Below, one piece after another: positions 29,980-39,396 of a stretch of 64,000 nt of DNA. This DNA comes from an uncultured Prevotella sp. (GTDB lineage: Bacteria; Bacteroidota; Bacteroidia; Bacteroidales; Bacteroidaceae): positions 1 through 64,000 of the forward strand of contig OMXK01000011.1 of NCBI GenBank assembly GCA_900314995.1, written 5' to 3'. The translations under genes were made by a program, and so were the position numbers. Every line of letters starts with the position of its first letter. Positions within the stretch are counted from its first letter, which is position 1. Below the pieces are notes generated by a model that was given only the letters and a program-made list of their open reading frames with translations, was not told where the DNA came from and ran no database searches.

Positions 29980-30870
29980 ATGAAAAGTTTCAGAATTTTT
30001 ATTTTGTCTGTGGTGTCAGCTTTTTTGGTCAGCTGCGGTACCACTAATACCGTGCCTATCACGGGGCGTCAACAGAGTCTGATGGTGAGCGATGGTGACA
30101 TTCTCTCGCTTTCCACCCAACAGTATAACGAGTTTATGAAGACCGCCAAACTCTCTACCAATGCAGCCAACACAGCCATGGTGCAGCGTGTGGGGCAGAA
30201 CCTTGCCACTGCCGTGACGAATTACCTGCGTGCGGCTGGACTACAGAACGATCTGCAATACTATAAGTGGCAGTTCAACCTTGTGCAGAGCAAGGAGGTC
30301 AATGCCTGGTGTATGCCTGGCGGACTGATCTGTGTGTATGAGGGCATCCTTCCTGTCACGCAGGATGAAGCCTCGCTGGCCATCGTCCTGGGACATGAGA
30401 TTGCCCATGCTGTGGCCCGCCACTCTGCCGAGCAGATGAGTACCCAGATGAAACAACAGTATGGTGTACAGGGACTTGGGGCGCTCGCCTCTATCCTCGG
30501 TGTGGGTAATAATGCCGTGGCTATCGGACAGGCTGTGGCTACGCAGGGTCTGAACTTTGCCAACCTGAAATACTCGCGCAACCACGAGAACGAGGCCGAT
30601 CACATGGGACTGATCTTTGCTGCGATGGCAGGCTATGATCCTCGGGTGGCCGTCAATTTCTGGCAGCGTATGGCATCCCAGTCTAAGAATCAGACGGCAG
30701 AGTTCCTCAGCGACCACCCCTCTGACGCGACGCGTGTAAAGAATATTCAAGGCTGGATGCCTGAGGCACTCAAATATTATAAGCCATCACAGGCAGCAAC
30801 GAAGTCGGCTACGGCCACTACGAAGAAAACAGCTACAACCAAGAAAGTTTCCACCACGAAGAAAAAATAA
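29980..30870 (+). CDS. M48-family metalloprotease, lipoprotein
   Basis: 296 residues. The signal peptide ends in a lipobox (SAFLVSC, Cys about 19). The zinc motif HEIAHAVARHS and the downstream ENEADHMGL Glu define an M48/Loiplike outer-membrane-associated protease (BepA/LoiP group), which degrades misfolded envelope proteins. The conserved MPGGLICVYEGIL is present. The last 30 residues are a Lys/Thr/Ala repeat tail (TATTKKTATTKK). The frame upstream to 29893 is discarded because ATG 29980 yields the signal peptide. Its stop is directly followed by the PepC ATG. Confidence 0.9.
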   Translation: MKSFRIFILSVVSAFLVSCGTTNTVPITGRQQSLMVSDGDILSLSTQQYNEFMKTAKLSTNAANTAMVQRVGQNLATAVTNYLRAAGLQNDLQYYKWQFNLVQSKEVNAWCMPGGLICVYEGILPVTQDEASLAIVLGHEIAHAVARHSAEQMSTQMKQQYGVQGLGALASILGVGNNAVAIGQAVATQGLNFANLKYSRNHENEADHMGLIFAAMAGYDPRVAVNFWQRMASQSKNQTAEFLSDHPSDATRVKNIQGWMPEALKYYKPSQAATKSATATTKKTATTKKVSTTKKK

Positions 30871-32271
30871 ATGAAGAAGACTTTTATTCTCGCACTCAGT
30901 CTCGCCTTCGGACTCTCTGTCCAGGCCCAGACAAAGACAGGTGGCATCTCCACGTCGATGCTCCGTGATATCAAGCAGGCCCACGAGGCTCAGCCCCTGA
31001 ACCGTGCCCTGGTGAATGCCATGGCCGCCAACAGCATCGATGCGCTGGCTGTAAACCATCAGCAGGCAGGTGCCCTCGACACCTATTTCTCTGTCGAGAC
31101 ACGTAAACAGTCGATTACAGACCAGAAGTCTTCCGGACGCTGCTGGATGTTCAGCGGACTCAACGTGCTGCGTTCGAACTATATGCTTCGTCACGACTCT
31201 GTACAATTGGAACTTTCCCAGGCCTACCTCTTTGTGTGGGATCAGCTGGAGAAGGCCAACCTGATGTTGCAGGGATGTGTGGATACAGCCAAGAAACCCA
31301 TTGACGATCAGCGGGTGCAGTTTTTCTTCAAGAGTCCGATAGGCGATGGCGGTACGTTCTGTGGTGTTTCCGACCTTGCAGAGAAATATGGCCTTGTGCC
31401 TGCCGAGGTGATGCCCGAGAGCTACAGCAGCGACAATACCTCGAAGATGCGTGCCCTGATATCCTCCAAGCTTCGTGAGTATGGGCTCCAGTTGCGCGAG
31501 ATGGTAGCCAAAGGCCAGAAGCAGGCTGCTATCGATCAGGCAAAGACCCGTATGCTCAGTCAGATCTATCAGATGATTACGATGACGATAGGCGAGCCTC
31601 CCCAGCAGTTCACCTATGCCTTCAAGGATAAGAATGGCCGTCCGCTCGGTCCTGCCAAGACCTACACCCCGCAGACATTCTATGACGAGGTAGTGGGCGG
31701 ACCGATTAACGGCACTTTCATCATGGTGATGAATGATCCCCGCCGGGCCTATTACAAGACCTATGAGGTGGAATACGACCGTCATACCTACGACGGCCAC
31801 AACTGGCGTTACGTGAACCTGCCTATGGATGATATCGAGCAGCTGGCCATCGCCTCACTGAAAGATGGCCGTAAGCTCTACAGTTCCTATGATGTGGGTA
31901 AGTTCCTCGATCGTAAGCGTGGCTATGCCGATATCGAGAACTTCGACTATGCCTCCCTGCTAGGTACGACCTTCACGATGGATAAGGCCCAGCGCATCTC
32001 TACCTTCGACAGCGGTTCTACGCATGCGATGACACTGACAGCTGTCGATCTTGATGCGGAAGGCAAGGCCACGAAGTGGAAGGTTGAGAATTCCTGGGGC
32101 GCAACCTGGGGACAGCAGGGTTGTCTGATCATGAGCGACCGCTGGTTCCGCGAGTTCATGTTCCGTCTTGTTGTCGACAAGAAATATGTGCCCGAGGCCA
32201 TCCTGAAGGCTGCAGAAACCGAGCCTGTGATGGTTATGCCCGAAGATCCCCTGTTTCAGCCTGAAGATTAA
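30871..32271 (+). CDS. pepC: Secreted C1-family aminopeptidase (bleomycin hydrolase/PepC type)
   Basis: 466 residues with a Sec signal peptide (MKKTFILALSLAFGLSVQAQ), so unlike cytoplasmic PepC it is exported. The catalytic Cys is in SSGRCWMFSGLNVLR, the His in DSGSTHAMTLTAVD and the Asn in WKVENSWGATWG. The insertion blocks of the bleomycin-hydrolase group, including FVWDQLEKANL, are present. Abuts the M48 gene without a gap (TAAATG), suggesting a two-protease envelope operon. Its last 38 bp overlap the converging P-ATPase gene. Confidence 0.9.
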   Translation: MKKTFILALSLAFGLSVQAQTKTGGISTSMLRDIKQAHEAQPLNRALVNAMAANSIDALAVNHQQAGALDTYFSVETRKQSITDQKSSGRCWMFSGLNVLRSNYMLRHDSVQLELSQAYLFVWDQLEKANLMLQGCVDTAKKPIDDQRVQFFFKSPIGDGGTFCGVSDLAEKYGLVPAEVMPESYSSDNTSKMRALISSKLREYGLQLREMVAKGQKQAAIDQAKTRMLSQIYQMITMTIGEPPQQFTYAFKDKNGRPLGPAKTYTPQTFYDEVVGGPINGTFIMVMNDPRRAYYKTYEVEYDRHTYDGHNWRYVNLPMDDIEQLAIASLKDGRKLYSSYDVGKFLDRKRGYADIENFDYASLLGTTFTMDKAQRISTFDSGSTHAMTLTAVDLDAEGKATKWKVENSWGATWGQQGCLIMSDRWFREFMFRLVVDKKYVPEAILKAAETEPVMVMPEDPLFQPED

Positions 32272-34141
32272 GTCTCAGGCTATTGAGAACGACGCTCACA
32301 CTCGAGAAGGCCATCAGCGCTGAGGCCCACATCGGTGTGATTTGCCAGTGTGCCCCGAAGAGATAGGGCAGTCCTGCTGCCAGCGGGATACAGATGACAT
32401 TGTAGATAAAGGCCCAGAAGAGATTCTGGCGAATCATTCCGACCGTACGTTTTGACAGTCTGATGGCATCTGGTATCCGCCGCAGGTCAGTACCCATCAG
32501 TGTCACCTGTGCCACCTCCATGGCCACGTCAGTCCCTTTGCCCATCGCAATGCTCACGTCGGCAGCTGCCAGGGCCTGGGAGTCGTTGATGCCATCGCCT
32601 ACCATCGCCACGTGGCGGCCTTCCTGTTGCAACTGGCGCACCAGGTCTTCCTTGTCTTGTGGCATCACCTGTGCCCGATAGTGGGGGATACCTGCTGCCT
32701 CGGCCACTTGCCGGGCCCGAGCCTCTTGATCACCGCTACACATATAGACCGCTATTCCGGCAGTCTTCAGGGTCTCCATTGCCTCTCGTGCGTGGGGGTT
32801 CAGTGTCTCACCAGTCTCGTCGGGGATGGTCAGTGTACCCGTCTTGTCGATCACGAGGGCGTCCACCTTCCTGATCTCTTCCAGTGCCGTGGCATCCTTG
32901 ATGAGTATGTTTTGTCGGGCTGCCTTCCCGATACCTACCATCAGGGCTGTCGGAGTGGCCAGTCCCATCGCACAGGGACAGGCAATGACCAGTACTGCCA
33001 CTGCCGACAACAACGCCTGTGGCAGCACGTCAGTCCCCTCTGCCATCAGCCAGATGAGGAAGGTGAGTACACTGATGGCCACCACTGTCGGCACGAAGAT
33101 GAGGGCAATCCTGTCAACGACCCGTTGGACAGGTGCTTTCGAGCCCTGTGCCTCCTGTACCATCTGGATGATATGGGCAAGCATCGTCTTCTGTCCCACC
33201 TCCTGTGCCTTCAGTCGCAGAGCCGTATTGCCATCAGTGCTGAGCGGCCTCGTCACCATCGTACCGGCATAGACCTTGTCACTCCGTTGTTTGGCCACAG
33301 CCAGGGGCTCGCCAGTCATCATGCTCTCGTCCACAAAGGCAGAGCCGTCACTGACAACCGTTCCGTCTACGGGAATACGTTCTCCTGCCCGCACCTCGAT
33401 GGTGTCTCCCGGCTGTAGGGCAGTGATGGGCAGTTCGCGCACTGTGCCATTGTCCACGAGATGGGCTTCCTTGGGCTGCAGTCCCATCAAGGCCCTGATG
33501 GCCGAGGCTGTGCCGTTCTTTGCCCGTTCTTCCAGCAGACGTCCGGTGAGCACGAAAGTGATGATCATCACTGAGGCGTCAAACCATGTATGCCATTCGA
33601 TGCCCCGGGAGCCCCATACCTGTTCGCCCCAGAAAGTGTTAAACGTGCTGAAGATGAAGCTGATACCAGTCGATAGTGCCACCAGCGTGTCCATGTTTGC
33701 AGAGCCATGTATCAGCTGCTTCCATGCAATCACATAGAACTGCCGCCCGCAATAGAGTATATTGGCCAGGGCGATGATGAGCATCGTCTGGTTGGTCATA
33801 TTGCGCTGCCCCACGCTGATCCAGCCCATCGAGAGCGCCATCACCAGGAGGGCGAACCCCCATGACACAATCACCTTGTTTCTCAGCGATGTGTAGGCCC
33901 GTCTTTCGATGGCTTCCACGTTACGGTCTTCTTCGATGACCATATCGTAGCCAATGGCTCCTAGCGCCTCCTGCATCTGTTCCAGGGAGATGCGCTTAGG
34001 GTCGTATTCCACCAGTGCAGTTCTGGCAGACAGGTTCACTGAAGCAGTCTCCACACCCTCCAGCGTATTCAACTTCTGTTCCACGCGTGCCGAACATCCG
34101 GCACACATCATTCCTAGGATAGCAATCGTCTTTTTTTCCAT
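32234..34141 (-). CDS. Copper-type P1B ATPase lacking the nucleotide-binding domain
   Basis: 635 residues. One N-terminal metal-binding domain (GMMCAGCSARV, 10-20), the ion-binding CPC at 388-390 in VIACPCAMGLATPTAL, actuator TGEP (276-279), phosphorylation site DKTGT (432-436) and hinge GDGIND (515-520) are all present. After DKTGTLT the sequence passes in about 35 residues (IPDETGETLNPHAREAMETL) to the P-domain SGD at 469-471. In usual CopA about 130 residues lie here, forming the N-domain with its HP motif. The frame is continuous, so this is a deletion rather than a frameshift. Whether it hydrolyses ATP is doubtful. The metal cannot be proven. Confidence 0.88.
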   Translation of the reverse strand: MEKKTIAILGMMCAGCSARVEQKLNTLEGVETASVNLSARTALVEYDPKRISLEQMQEALGAIGYDMVIEEDRNVEAIERRAYTSLRNKVIVSWGFALLVMALSMGWISVGQRNMTNQTMLIIALANILYCGRQFYVIAWKQLIHGSANMDTLVALSTGISFIFSTFNTFWGEQVWGSRGIEWHTWFDASVMIITFVLTGRLLEERAKNGTASAIRALMGLQPKEAHLVDNGTVRELPITALQPGDTIEVRAGERIPVDGTVVSDGSAFVDESMMTGEPLAVAKQRSDKVYAGTMVTRPLSTDGNTALRLKAQEVGQKTMLAHIIQMVQEAQGSKAPVQRVVDRIALIFVPTVVAISVLTFLIWLMAEGTDVLPQALLSAVAVLVIACPCAMGLATPTALMVGIGKAARQNILIKDATALEEIRKVDALVIDKTGTLTIPDETGETLNPHAREAMETLKTAGIAVYMCSGDQEARARQVAEAAGIPHYRAQVMPQDKEDLVRQLQQEGRHVAMVGDGINDSQALAAADVSIAMGKGTDVAMEVAQVTLMGTDLRRIPDAIRLSKRTVGMIRQNLFWAFIYNVICIPLAAGLPYLFGAHWQITPMWASALMAFSSVSVVLNSLRLNLQAETGDLRA

Positions 34142-34150
34142 ATCGCAGGC

Positions 34151-34220
34151 AAAGTTACTTCTTTTTTTTCATAAAAAATGTATAGCGATGTGTATTATTT
34201 ACGATAATTTTGTATATTTG
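34151..34220. promoter_or_regulatory. Divergent -7 elements for P-ATPase and HD genes
   Basis: TAACTTTG on the minus strand (34158 to 34151), 10 nt before the ATPase ATG, and TATATTTG on the plus strand (34213-34220), 22 nt before the HD gene. Confidence 0.5.
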
Positions 34221-34241
34221 CACCCAAATTACCTATTTATA

Positions 34242-34904
34242 ATGATGACAAAAGAAGAATACCAGTCGTTTTTGCAGCAATACGATGCGCAGATTGGTGA
34301 GATCCGTCAGATAGCCCATGATCTTCACCAGAACGTCAACGAGACCTACGGTGAGAATCTGCCTTATGGTTTCCACCTCGATATGGTGGCAGAAGGCTTG
34401 CGCGATTACGGCCATCTTGTGTGTGCCGCCGAGGCCGATATCCTGCCGCTTTTCTTTGGAGCCTATTTTCACGACAGCATAGAGGATGCCCGTCTAAGTT
34501 ACAACGATGTGATGCATCAGGCCCGCGCTCTGATGAATGAGGATCAGGCTTTCATGGCAACGGAGATAGTCTATGCCCTTACCAATGAAAAGGGGCGTAA
34601 CCGTGCCGAAAGGGCAGGGGAGCGGTACTATCAGGGTATCCGCACTACGCCTTACGCGCCTTTCGTGAAACTCTGCGACCGTCTGGCCAACGTCACCTAT
34701 TCGTGTACGATTGATGCAGGTGGTCAGGTCAATCACATGAAAGAAGTCTACAAGAATGAGATGGGCGAATTCCTGATGAGTATTCGTACTGATAGCGATG
34801 ATATCCGTTTCAAGGTGCCCGACGAGGTGATTATCGCCCTGGCTGAGATTCTCATCGAGGAGCGTTATCAGGAAGAGGCTTTGGAAGCCTGGAAGGCCAG
34901 ATGA
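34242..34904 (+). CDS. HD-domain protein (phosphohydrolase-like)
   Basis: About 220 residues starting MMTKEEYQSFL. The metal-binding HD dyad is in FGAYFHDSIEDARLSYNDV, a first His may be in YGFHLDMV, and a later Asp in FVKLCDRLANVTYS. This order (H...HD...D) is the HD-hydrolase pattern of SpoT/YfbR-like domains. The substrate is unknown. A start at 34242 follows the promoter, so the longer frame from 33954 is an artefact over the ATPase gene. Ends in a strong bidirectional terminator. Confidence 0.8.
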   Translation: MMTKEEYQSFLQQYDAQIGEIRQIAHDLHQNVNETYGENLPYGFHLDMVAEGLRDYGHLVCAAEADILPLFFGAYFHDSIEDARLSYNDVMHQARALMNEDQAFMATEIVYALTNEKGRNRAERAGERYYQGIRTTPYAPFVKLCDRLANVTYSCTIDAGGQVNHMKEVYKNEMGEFLMSIRTDSDDIRFKVPDEVIIALAEILIEERYQEEALEAWKAR

Positions 34905-34940
34905 AAAAAGGCTCGCAAAGTTGCGAGCCTTTATATTTTT
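34904..34940. terminator. Bidirectional terminator
   Basis: GGCTCGCAA pairs perfectly with TTGCGAGCC around AG, with A-run on the left and T-rich DNA on the right. Sits between the convergent HD and HAD genes. Confidence 0.9.
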
Positions 34941-34956
34941 TCGTATACACCGACAC

Positions 34957-36042
34957 TTACTCGGCAGGGAAGGTGAAGTCCACCTTCTGCACATCGGGAC
35001 CGTAGATGGTCTTGAAATCGTCTCTCATCGAGATGACGTAGTAGCCGGAATCGCGCCACTTCGTGGCCAGCGTGAGTGCTTTCTCGCGGTTGGCATGATC
35101 GCGATCCTCATCATCGGCAATGAGCATAAAGGAAGCAGAACGGTACTGGTTGCTCAGGCAGTAGTTGTGCATTGCGCTGTCGCCACCGCTGTTGCCGAAT
35201 GTCAGTACGGGTATCTTACCAATCTCCTGAGAAATCTGCAGCACCTTGTTGGTCTTCAGGTTTTTGATCAGCAGACTGTCTGTACGAATCAGGTTCTCAT
35301 TCTTCTCCATCGTGTAGTTGACACCTTCCGACTCTCCCTGTTTGCTTGATACAAGTTTCACGTCCATGCCGATCACTCTGTTGGGGGCGATACCGATAGG
35401 TTCTACCAGTGCACGACAGATAAAACGGTCAGAACCCGATACTACGTAATAGGTAAATCCCTTGGCCTTCAGATACTCAAACACCTCCAGCATGGGCTTG
35501 TAGAAACTCTGGCCGTAGGTCATGCCCTTGAATCCGTTAGCAGGCTGCTTGGCATATTCCTTCACGTAGGCATCAAACTGGGCGATGGTCATCCCGGCGT
35601 AAGCCTTGGCTGCCGCACGGGCGTGAATCATATCGAAATGGTCGGGCAGGGGAGTGCCTTTACGAACAAAGTCCCTGATGTCCTGAGCTGCCTTGCGCAC
35701 ATCCTCGGGTGCCTTGTCCTTGTAAGAGGGATCGTCCAGCACGCGGTATTCCAGCAGATTGTATTCAAAATAGGTAGGATAGAGCTCTCCGACAAAGGTG
35801 CCGTCCATGTCGAAGGTGGCAATACGGTCTTCCTCCTTGATAAAGTTTGCCGACTTCGGGTCGGTCACGTCCTCCACATACGCTTGCAAGGCTGTCAGGG
35901 CCTCGCAGTTGTTCCACGACTGGAAATAATTCTTTGTTACGATGGCTTCGGAGTTATCCTTGCTACAGGATGTCATCACGATACCATTTCCGCACACGAC
36001 GAAGATGGCAGCCATCATCAAAATCTTTTTCATCACTTTCAT
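34957..36042 (-). CDS. HAD-family phosphatase, lipoprotein
   Basis: About 361 residues from ATG 36042 (MKVMKKILMM); 36033 is an equal candidate. A signal peptide ends in a lipobox-like TSC(S). The HAD motifs are FDMDGTF (I), YYVVSGSDRF (II) and FGNSGGDSAMHNY (IV), of the phosphoserine-phosphatase-like acid phosphatase class with a helical cap between I and II. Presumably a periplasmic or outer-membrane-anchored phosphatase with unknown substrate. Promoter at 36101-36132. Confidence 0.82.
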   Translation of the reverse strand: MKVMKKILMMAAIFVVCGNGIVMTSCSKDNSEAIVTKNYFQSWNNCEALTALQAYVEDVTDPKSANFIKEEDRIATFDMDGTFVGELYPTYFEYNLLEYRVLDDPSYKDKAPEDVRKAAQDIRDFVRKGTPLPDHFDMIHARAAAKAYAGMTIAQFDAYVKEYAKQPANGFKGMTYGQSFYKPMLEVFEYLKAKGFTYYVVSGSDRFICRALVEPIGIAPNRVIGMDVKLVSSKQGESEGVNYTMEKNENLIRTDSLLIKNLKTNKVLQISQEIGKIPVLTFGNSGGDSAMHNYCLSNQYRSASFMLIADDEDRDHANREKALTLATKWRDSGYYVISMRDDFKTIYGPDVQKVDFTFPAE

Positions 36043-36100
36043 ATCATTATAGAGTTTAAAAATTATAAAAGATGTCAACAGTTATAGACGTTTGCCACTG

Positions 36101-36132
36101 CAAAAGTACGAATAATCTCGCAAACCACCAAA
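36101..36132 (-). promoter_or_regulatory. Promoter of HAD gene
   Basis: TTTG (36132 to 36129), 20 nt, TACTTTTG (36108 to 36101). Confidence 0.6.
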
Positions 36133-36149
36133 TAAATGGGCAAATTATC

Positions 36150-36178
36150 TTGGAGTTGGTTTATTATTTGTATCTTTG
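36150..36178 (+). promoter_or_regulatory. queH promoter
   Basis: TTG 36150-36152, 18 nt, TATCTTTG 36171-36178; the queH ATG is at 36226. Confidence 0.55.
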
Positions 36179-36225
36179 CACTCGAAAAACCTATAGGTGG
36201 TTTGATAAAGGTATAGTTATAGATA

Positions 36226-36840
36226 ATGAGAAATCGACCAGCAATCATTGTTCCGGAAGGACTAATGGAGGAAGAGGCGGGTAAGGTGCTGTTGCATGCC
36301 TGTTGCGCTCCTTGTTCATCGGCCATTGTGGAGTGGATGTTGGCGAATCATGTCCGTCCTACCATATTCTATTACAATCCGAATATCTTCCCACGTGAGG
36401 AATATGAGATCCGTAAACAGGAGAGCAAGCGGCATGCAGAGGCGTTTGGGCTGACATGGATTGATGGTGACTATGACCATGAGGCATGGCGTGAAGGGGT
36501 GTGCGGTCTGGAAGGAGAACCAGAACGTGGTCGCCGTTGTGAACAGTGCTTTACTCTGCGATTAACCGCTTCTGCAAGAAAAGCACGTGAATTGGGCTTG
36601 CGCTATTTCACAACGACACTGGCTTCGAGTCGTTGGAAGAGTCTGGCGCAGATAGAACAGGCAGGACTTCTGGCAGAAAAGGCGGTGGCTGGCACGACGT
36701 TCTGGGCGCAGAACTGGCGCAAGGGCGGGCTCTATGAACGACGAAATCAGCTGCTGAAAGAATTTGACTTCTATAATCAGAAATACTGTGGCTGTGAGTT
36801 CTCCTTGCAGCAGCGTGAAGCGTTCGAACAAACCAGGTAA
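36226..36840 (+). CDS. queH: Epoxyqueuosine reductase QueH
   Basis: 204 residues. QueH reduces epoxyqueuosine in tRNA to queuosine, the last step of queuosine modification, with an Fe-S cluster and a metal. The Cys motifs are HACCAPCSS, RRCEQCFTLRL and YCGCEFSLQ, exactly as in the DUF208/QueH family. TTTLASSRWKSLAQI is also conserved. Monocistronic, followed 6 nt later by REP cluster 10. Confidence 0.93.
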   Translation: MRNRPAIIVPEGLMEEEAGKVLLHACCAPCSSAIVEWMLANHVRPTIFYYNPNIFPREEYEIRKQESKRHAEAFGLTWIDGDYDHEAWREGVCGLEGEPERGRRCEQCFTLRLTASARKARELGLRYFTTTLASSRWKSLAQIEQAGLLAEKAVAGTTFWAQNWRKGGLYERRNQLLKEFDFYNQKYCGCEFSLQQREAFEQTR

Positions 36841-36846
36841 AACTTA

Positions 36847-36902
36847 TCTCTGGGGCCAGGCCCCAAAGTCAAAACTTTATTTTGGGGCCTGACCCCAGAG
36901 TC
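36847..36902. repeat. REP cluster 10 (two palindromes)
   Basis: One forward (GGGGCCAGGCCCC) and one reverse (GGGGCCTGACCCC) unit with complementary borders ATCTC and GAGT. The only cluster outside the first 10.3 kb. It begins 6 nt after the queH stop, again at a gene end. Confidence 0.9.
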
Positions 36903-36952
36903 AAAAAAATGCCGGAGTCTATTAATAAAAAGGTGAAAAACGGAGCCCAAAG

Positions 36953-36984
36953 TTTGTGAGTTTCGTTTTTTTATTGTAATTTTG
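36953..36984 (+). promoter_or_regulatory. Promoter of XRE-cupin gene
   Basis: TTTG 36953-36956, 20 nt, TAATTTTG 36977-36984, 39 nt before the ATG. Confidence 0.65.
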
Positions 36985-37022
36985 CACCCCAAAATAACAA
37001 ATTATAAAACAGAAGTATTTTT

Positions 37023-37607
37023 ATGGGCAACACCAACACGTATGTGGGTTCCAAGATTAAGGGACTCAGAGAAACCAAAAACCTCTCGATCGAGGAGGTA
37101 GCAGAGAGCACTGGTTTGTCAGTAGAGCAGATCAGCAGTATTGAGAATGACCAGAACCTGCCTTCATTGGGGCCGCTGATCAAGATAGCACGAGCACTTG
37201 GTGTAAGACTGGGCACATTCATGGACGATAACGATGCCTTGGGGCCGGTGGTATGCCGTGCTGAGGATCGTGAAAAGGATAGCAGCATCAGTTTCTCGAA
37301 CGGTGCTACCGATGCCCGCAAGCACATGGAGTATCATCCGTTGGCACAGCAGAAGGCTGGTCGCCACATGGAGCCGTTCATCATCGACATCAATCCTGAA
37401 ACGACACCAGACTACAAACTCTCGGCTCACGAGGGTGAAGAGTTCATCTACGTGATGGAGGGTGAAGTGGAAGTGGAATACGGTAAGGAGAAGTATTCAC
37501 TCAAAGAAGGCGACTCGATCTATTACGACTCGATCGTGAAGCATCACCTGCACGGTGCTCCCGGGAAGTCTGCCAAGATTCTCGCACTGATTTACATCCC
37601 GTTCTGA
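37023..37607 (+). CDS. XRE-cupin transcriptional regulator
   Basis: 194 residues. An N-terminal helix-turn-helix (KIKGLRETKNLSIEEVAES then VEQISSIENDQNLPSLGPL) is joined to a C-terminal cupin barrel (EGEEFIYVMEGEVEVEYG, LKEGDSIYYDSIVKHHLHG). Such proteins sense a small ligand in the cupin and control adjacent metabolic genes. It precedes the acyl-CoA synthetase gene by 35 nt on the same strand and most likely regulates it. Confidence 0.9.
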   Translation: MGNTNTYVGSKIKGLRETKNLSIEEVAESTGLSVEQISSIENDQNLPSLGPLIKIARALGVRLGTFMDDNDALGPVVCRAEDREKDSSISFSNGATDARKHMEYHPLAQQKAGRHMEPFIIDINPETTPDYKLSAHEGEEFIYVMEGEVEVEYGKEKYSLKEGDSIYYDSIVKHHLHGAPGKSAKILALIYIPF

Positions 37608-37642
37608 TTTCAGGCGGCAGAACATAAGAACAGAAAGACGAT

Positions 37643-39370
37643 ATGAGCAACGTGAGATTAGATATGGCAGGCAGGCCTCTGCCAGACAGAACATATCCTG
37701 CAGAGACTGGCAGTGACGGCTATTCGCTCTCAGAGCGTACGCTGGGTCAGTGGCTCGAACATTGGGCTGAGACAACGCCCGACAAGGAATACATCGTATA
37801 CAGCGATCGTGACCTGCGTTTTACCTGGAGCAAGTTCAACGAACGCGTGGACAATCTGGCCAAGGGTCTGATTGCCATCGGCGTGAAGAAGGGCTCAAAT
37901 GTCGGTATCTGGGCTACGAATGTGCCAGACTGGCTGACGTTCCTTTATGCAACGGCTAAGATCGGTGCTGTGCTGGTGACGGTGAACACGAACTACAAGC
38001 AGAATGAGCTGGAGTATCTGTGTAAGGACTCCGACATGCATACCCTCTGTATTACCGATGGTACGTGGGACTGTAACTATGTGGATATGACCTATACGAT
38101 GCTGCCCGAGCTGAAGAACTGTGAGCGCGGCCATCTGAACAGCGAGCGTTTCCCCTACATGAAGAACGTGGTGTTTATCGGTATGGAGAAATATCGCGGC
38201 ATGTTCAACACCGCAGAACTCTTGCTGCTGGGACAGAACGTGGAGGACGAGACACTGCTCGAGATGAAGCGCCAGGTGACCTGCTACGATGTCTGCAACA
38301 TGCAGTACACGAGTGGTACCACAGGTTTCCCCAAGGGTGTGATGCTGACGCATTTCGGTATTGCCAACGACGGCTACTTTACGGGTGAGAACATGGGCTT
38401 TACACAGGATGACAAACTCTGCGTCTGTGTGCCGCTATTCCACTGCTTCGGCGTGGTGCTCGCCTCGATGAACTGTCTGACACATGGCTGTACCGAGGTG
38501 GTGGTGGAGAAATTCGACCCGCTGGTGGTGCTGGCTTCTATCCATAAGGAGCGTTGTACGGCGGTCTATGGTGTGCCCACGATGTTTATTGCCGAATTGA
38601 ACCATCCGATGTTCTCGATGTTCGACCTGACTTGTCTGCGAACAGGTATCATGGCGGGTTCGCTGTGTCCGGTGGAACTGATGAAGCAGGTGTCGGAGAA
38701 GATGTATATGACCATCACGAGTGTGTATGGACTGACAGAATCGTCACCGGGTATGACACAGACCTGTCTGAACGATACGTTCGAGCAGCGCTGTACCACC
38801 GTTGGCCGCGACTATCCGTTCGTTGATGTGAAAGTGATTGACCCCGAGACGGGCGAGGAGTGTCCTGTCGGTGTGCAGGGCGAGATGTGCTGTAAGGGCT
38901 TCAATGTGATGAAGGGCTATTATAAGAATCCTGAGGCTACGGCTGAGGTGATCGACAAGAACGGCTATCTGCATTCAGGAGACTTAGGCGTCAAGGACGA
39001 GCAGGGCTTCTATCGGATTACGGGCCGTATCAAGGATATGATCATCCGTGGCGGTGAGAACATCTATCCCCGAGAGATTGAGGAGTTCCTTTACCACATG
39101 CCTGGTATCCGCGATGTACAGGTGGCTGCCGTACCTTCCAAGAAATACGGCGAGGCCGTGGGTGCCTTCATCATCTTGGAGGATGGGGTAGAGATGACAC
39201 CGGAGGATGTGCAGTTGTTCTGTCGCGGCAAGATTGCCCGCTATAAGATTCCGAAGTATGTGTTCTTTATCAAGGAATTCCCGCTGACAGGCTCAGGCAA
39301 GATCCAGAAGTTCAAGCTGAAGGAGATGAGTCTGAAGCTGTGTGAGGAACTGGGCATCGTAGTAGAGTAA
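37643..39370 (+). CDS. AMP-dependent acyl-CoA synthetase
   Basis: 575 residues of the ANL superfamily, which activates a carboxylic acid as acyl-AMP and transfers it to CoA. The AMP-binding motif is [18 protein letters not shown], followed by [40 protein letters not shown] and the C-terminal catalytic Lys in [13 protein letters not shown]. It resembles medium/long-chain FadD-like enzymes, but the substrate is open. It is encoded with the XRE-cupin regulator and 26 nt upstream of ffh. Confidence 0.9.
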   Translation: MSNVRLDMAGRPLPDRTYPAETGSDGYSLSERTLGQWLEHWAETTPDKEYIVYSDRDLRFTWSKFNERVDNLAKGLIAIGVKKGSNVGIWATNVPDWLTFLYATAKIGAVLVTVNTNYKQNELEYLCKDSDMHTLCITDGTWDCNYVDMTYTMLPELKNCERGHLNSERFPYMKNVVFIGMEKYRGMFNTAELLLLGQNVEDETLLEMKRQVTCYDVCNMQYTSGTTGFPKGVMLTHFGIANDGYFTGENMGFTQDDKLCVCVPLFHCFGVVLASMNCLTHGCTEVVVEKFDPLVVLASIHKERCTAVYGVPTMFIAELNHPMFSMFDLTCLRTGIMAGSLCPVELMKQVSEKMYMTITSVYGLTESSPGMTQTCLNDTFEQRCTTVGRDYPFVDVKVIDPETGEECPVGVQGEMCCKGFNVMKGYYKNPEATAEVIDKNGYLHSGDLGVKDEQGFYRITGRIKDMIIRGGENIYPREIEEFLYHMPGIRDVQVAAVPSKKYGEAVGAFIILEDGVEMTPEDVQLFCRGKIARYKIPKYVFFIKEFPLTGSGKIQKFKLKEMSLKLCEELGIVVE

Positions 39371-39396
39371 TTAAATAGGCACAGAAGAGTATAATT

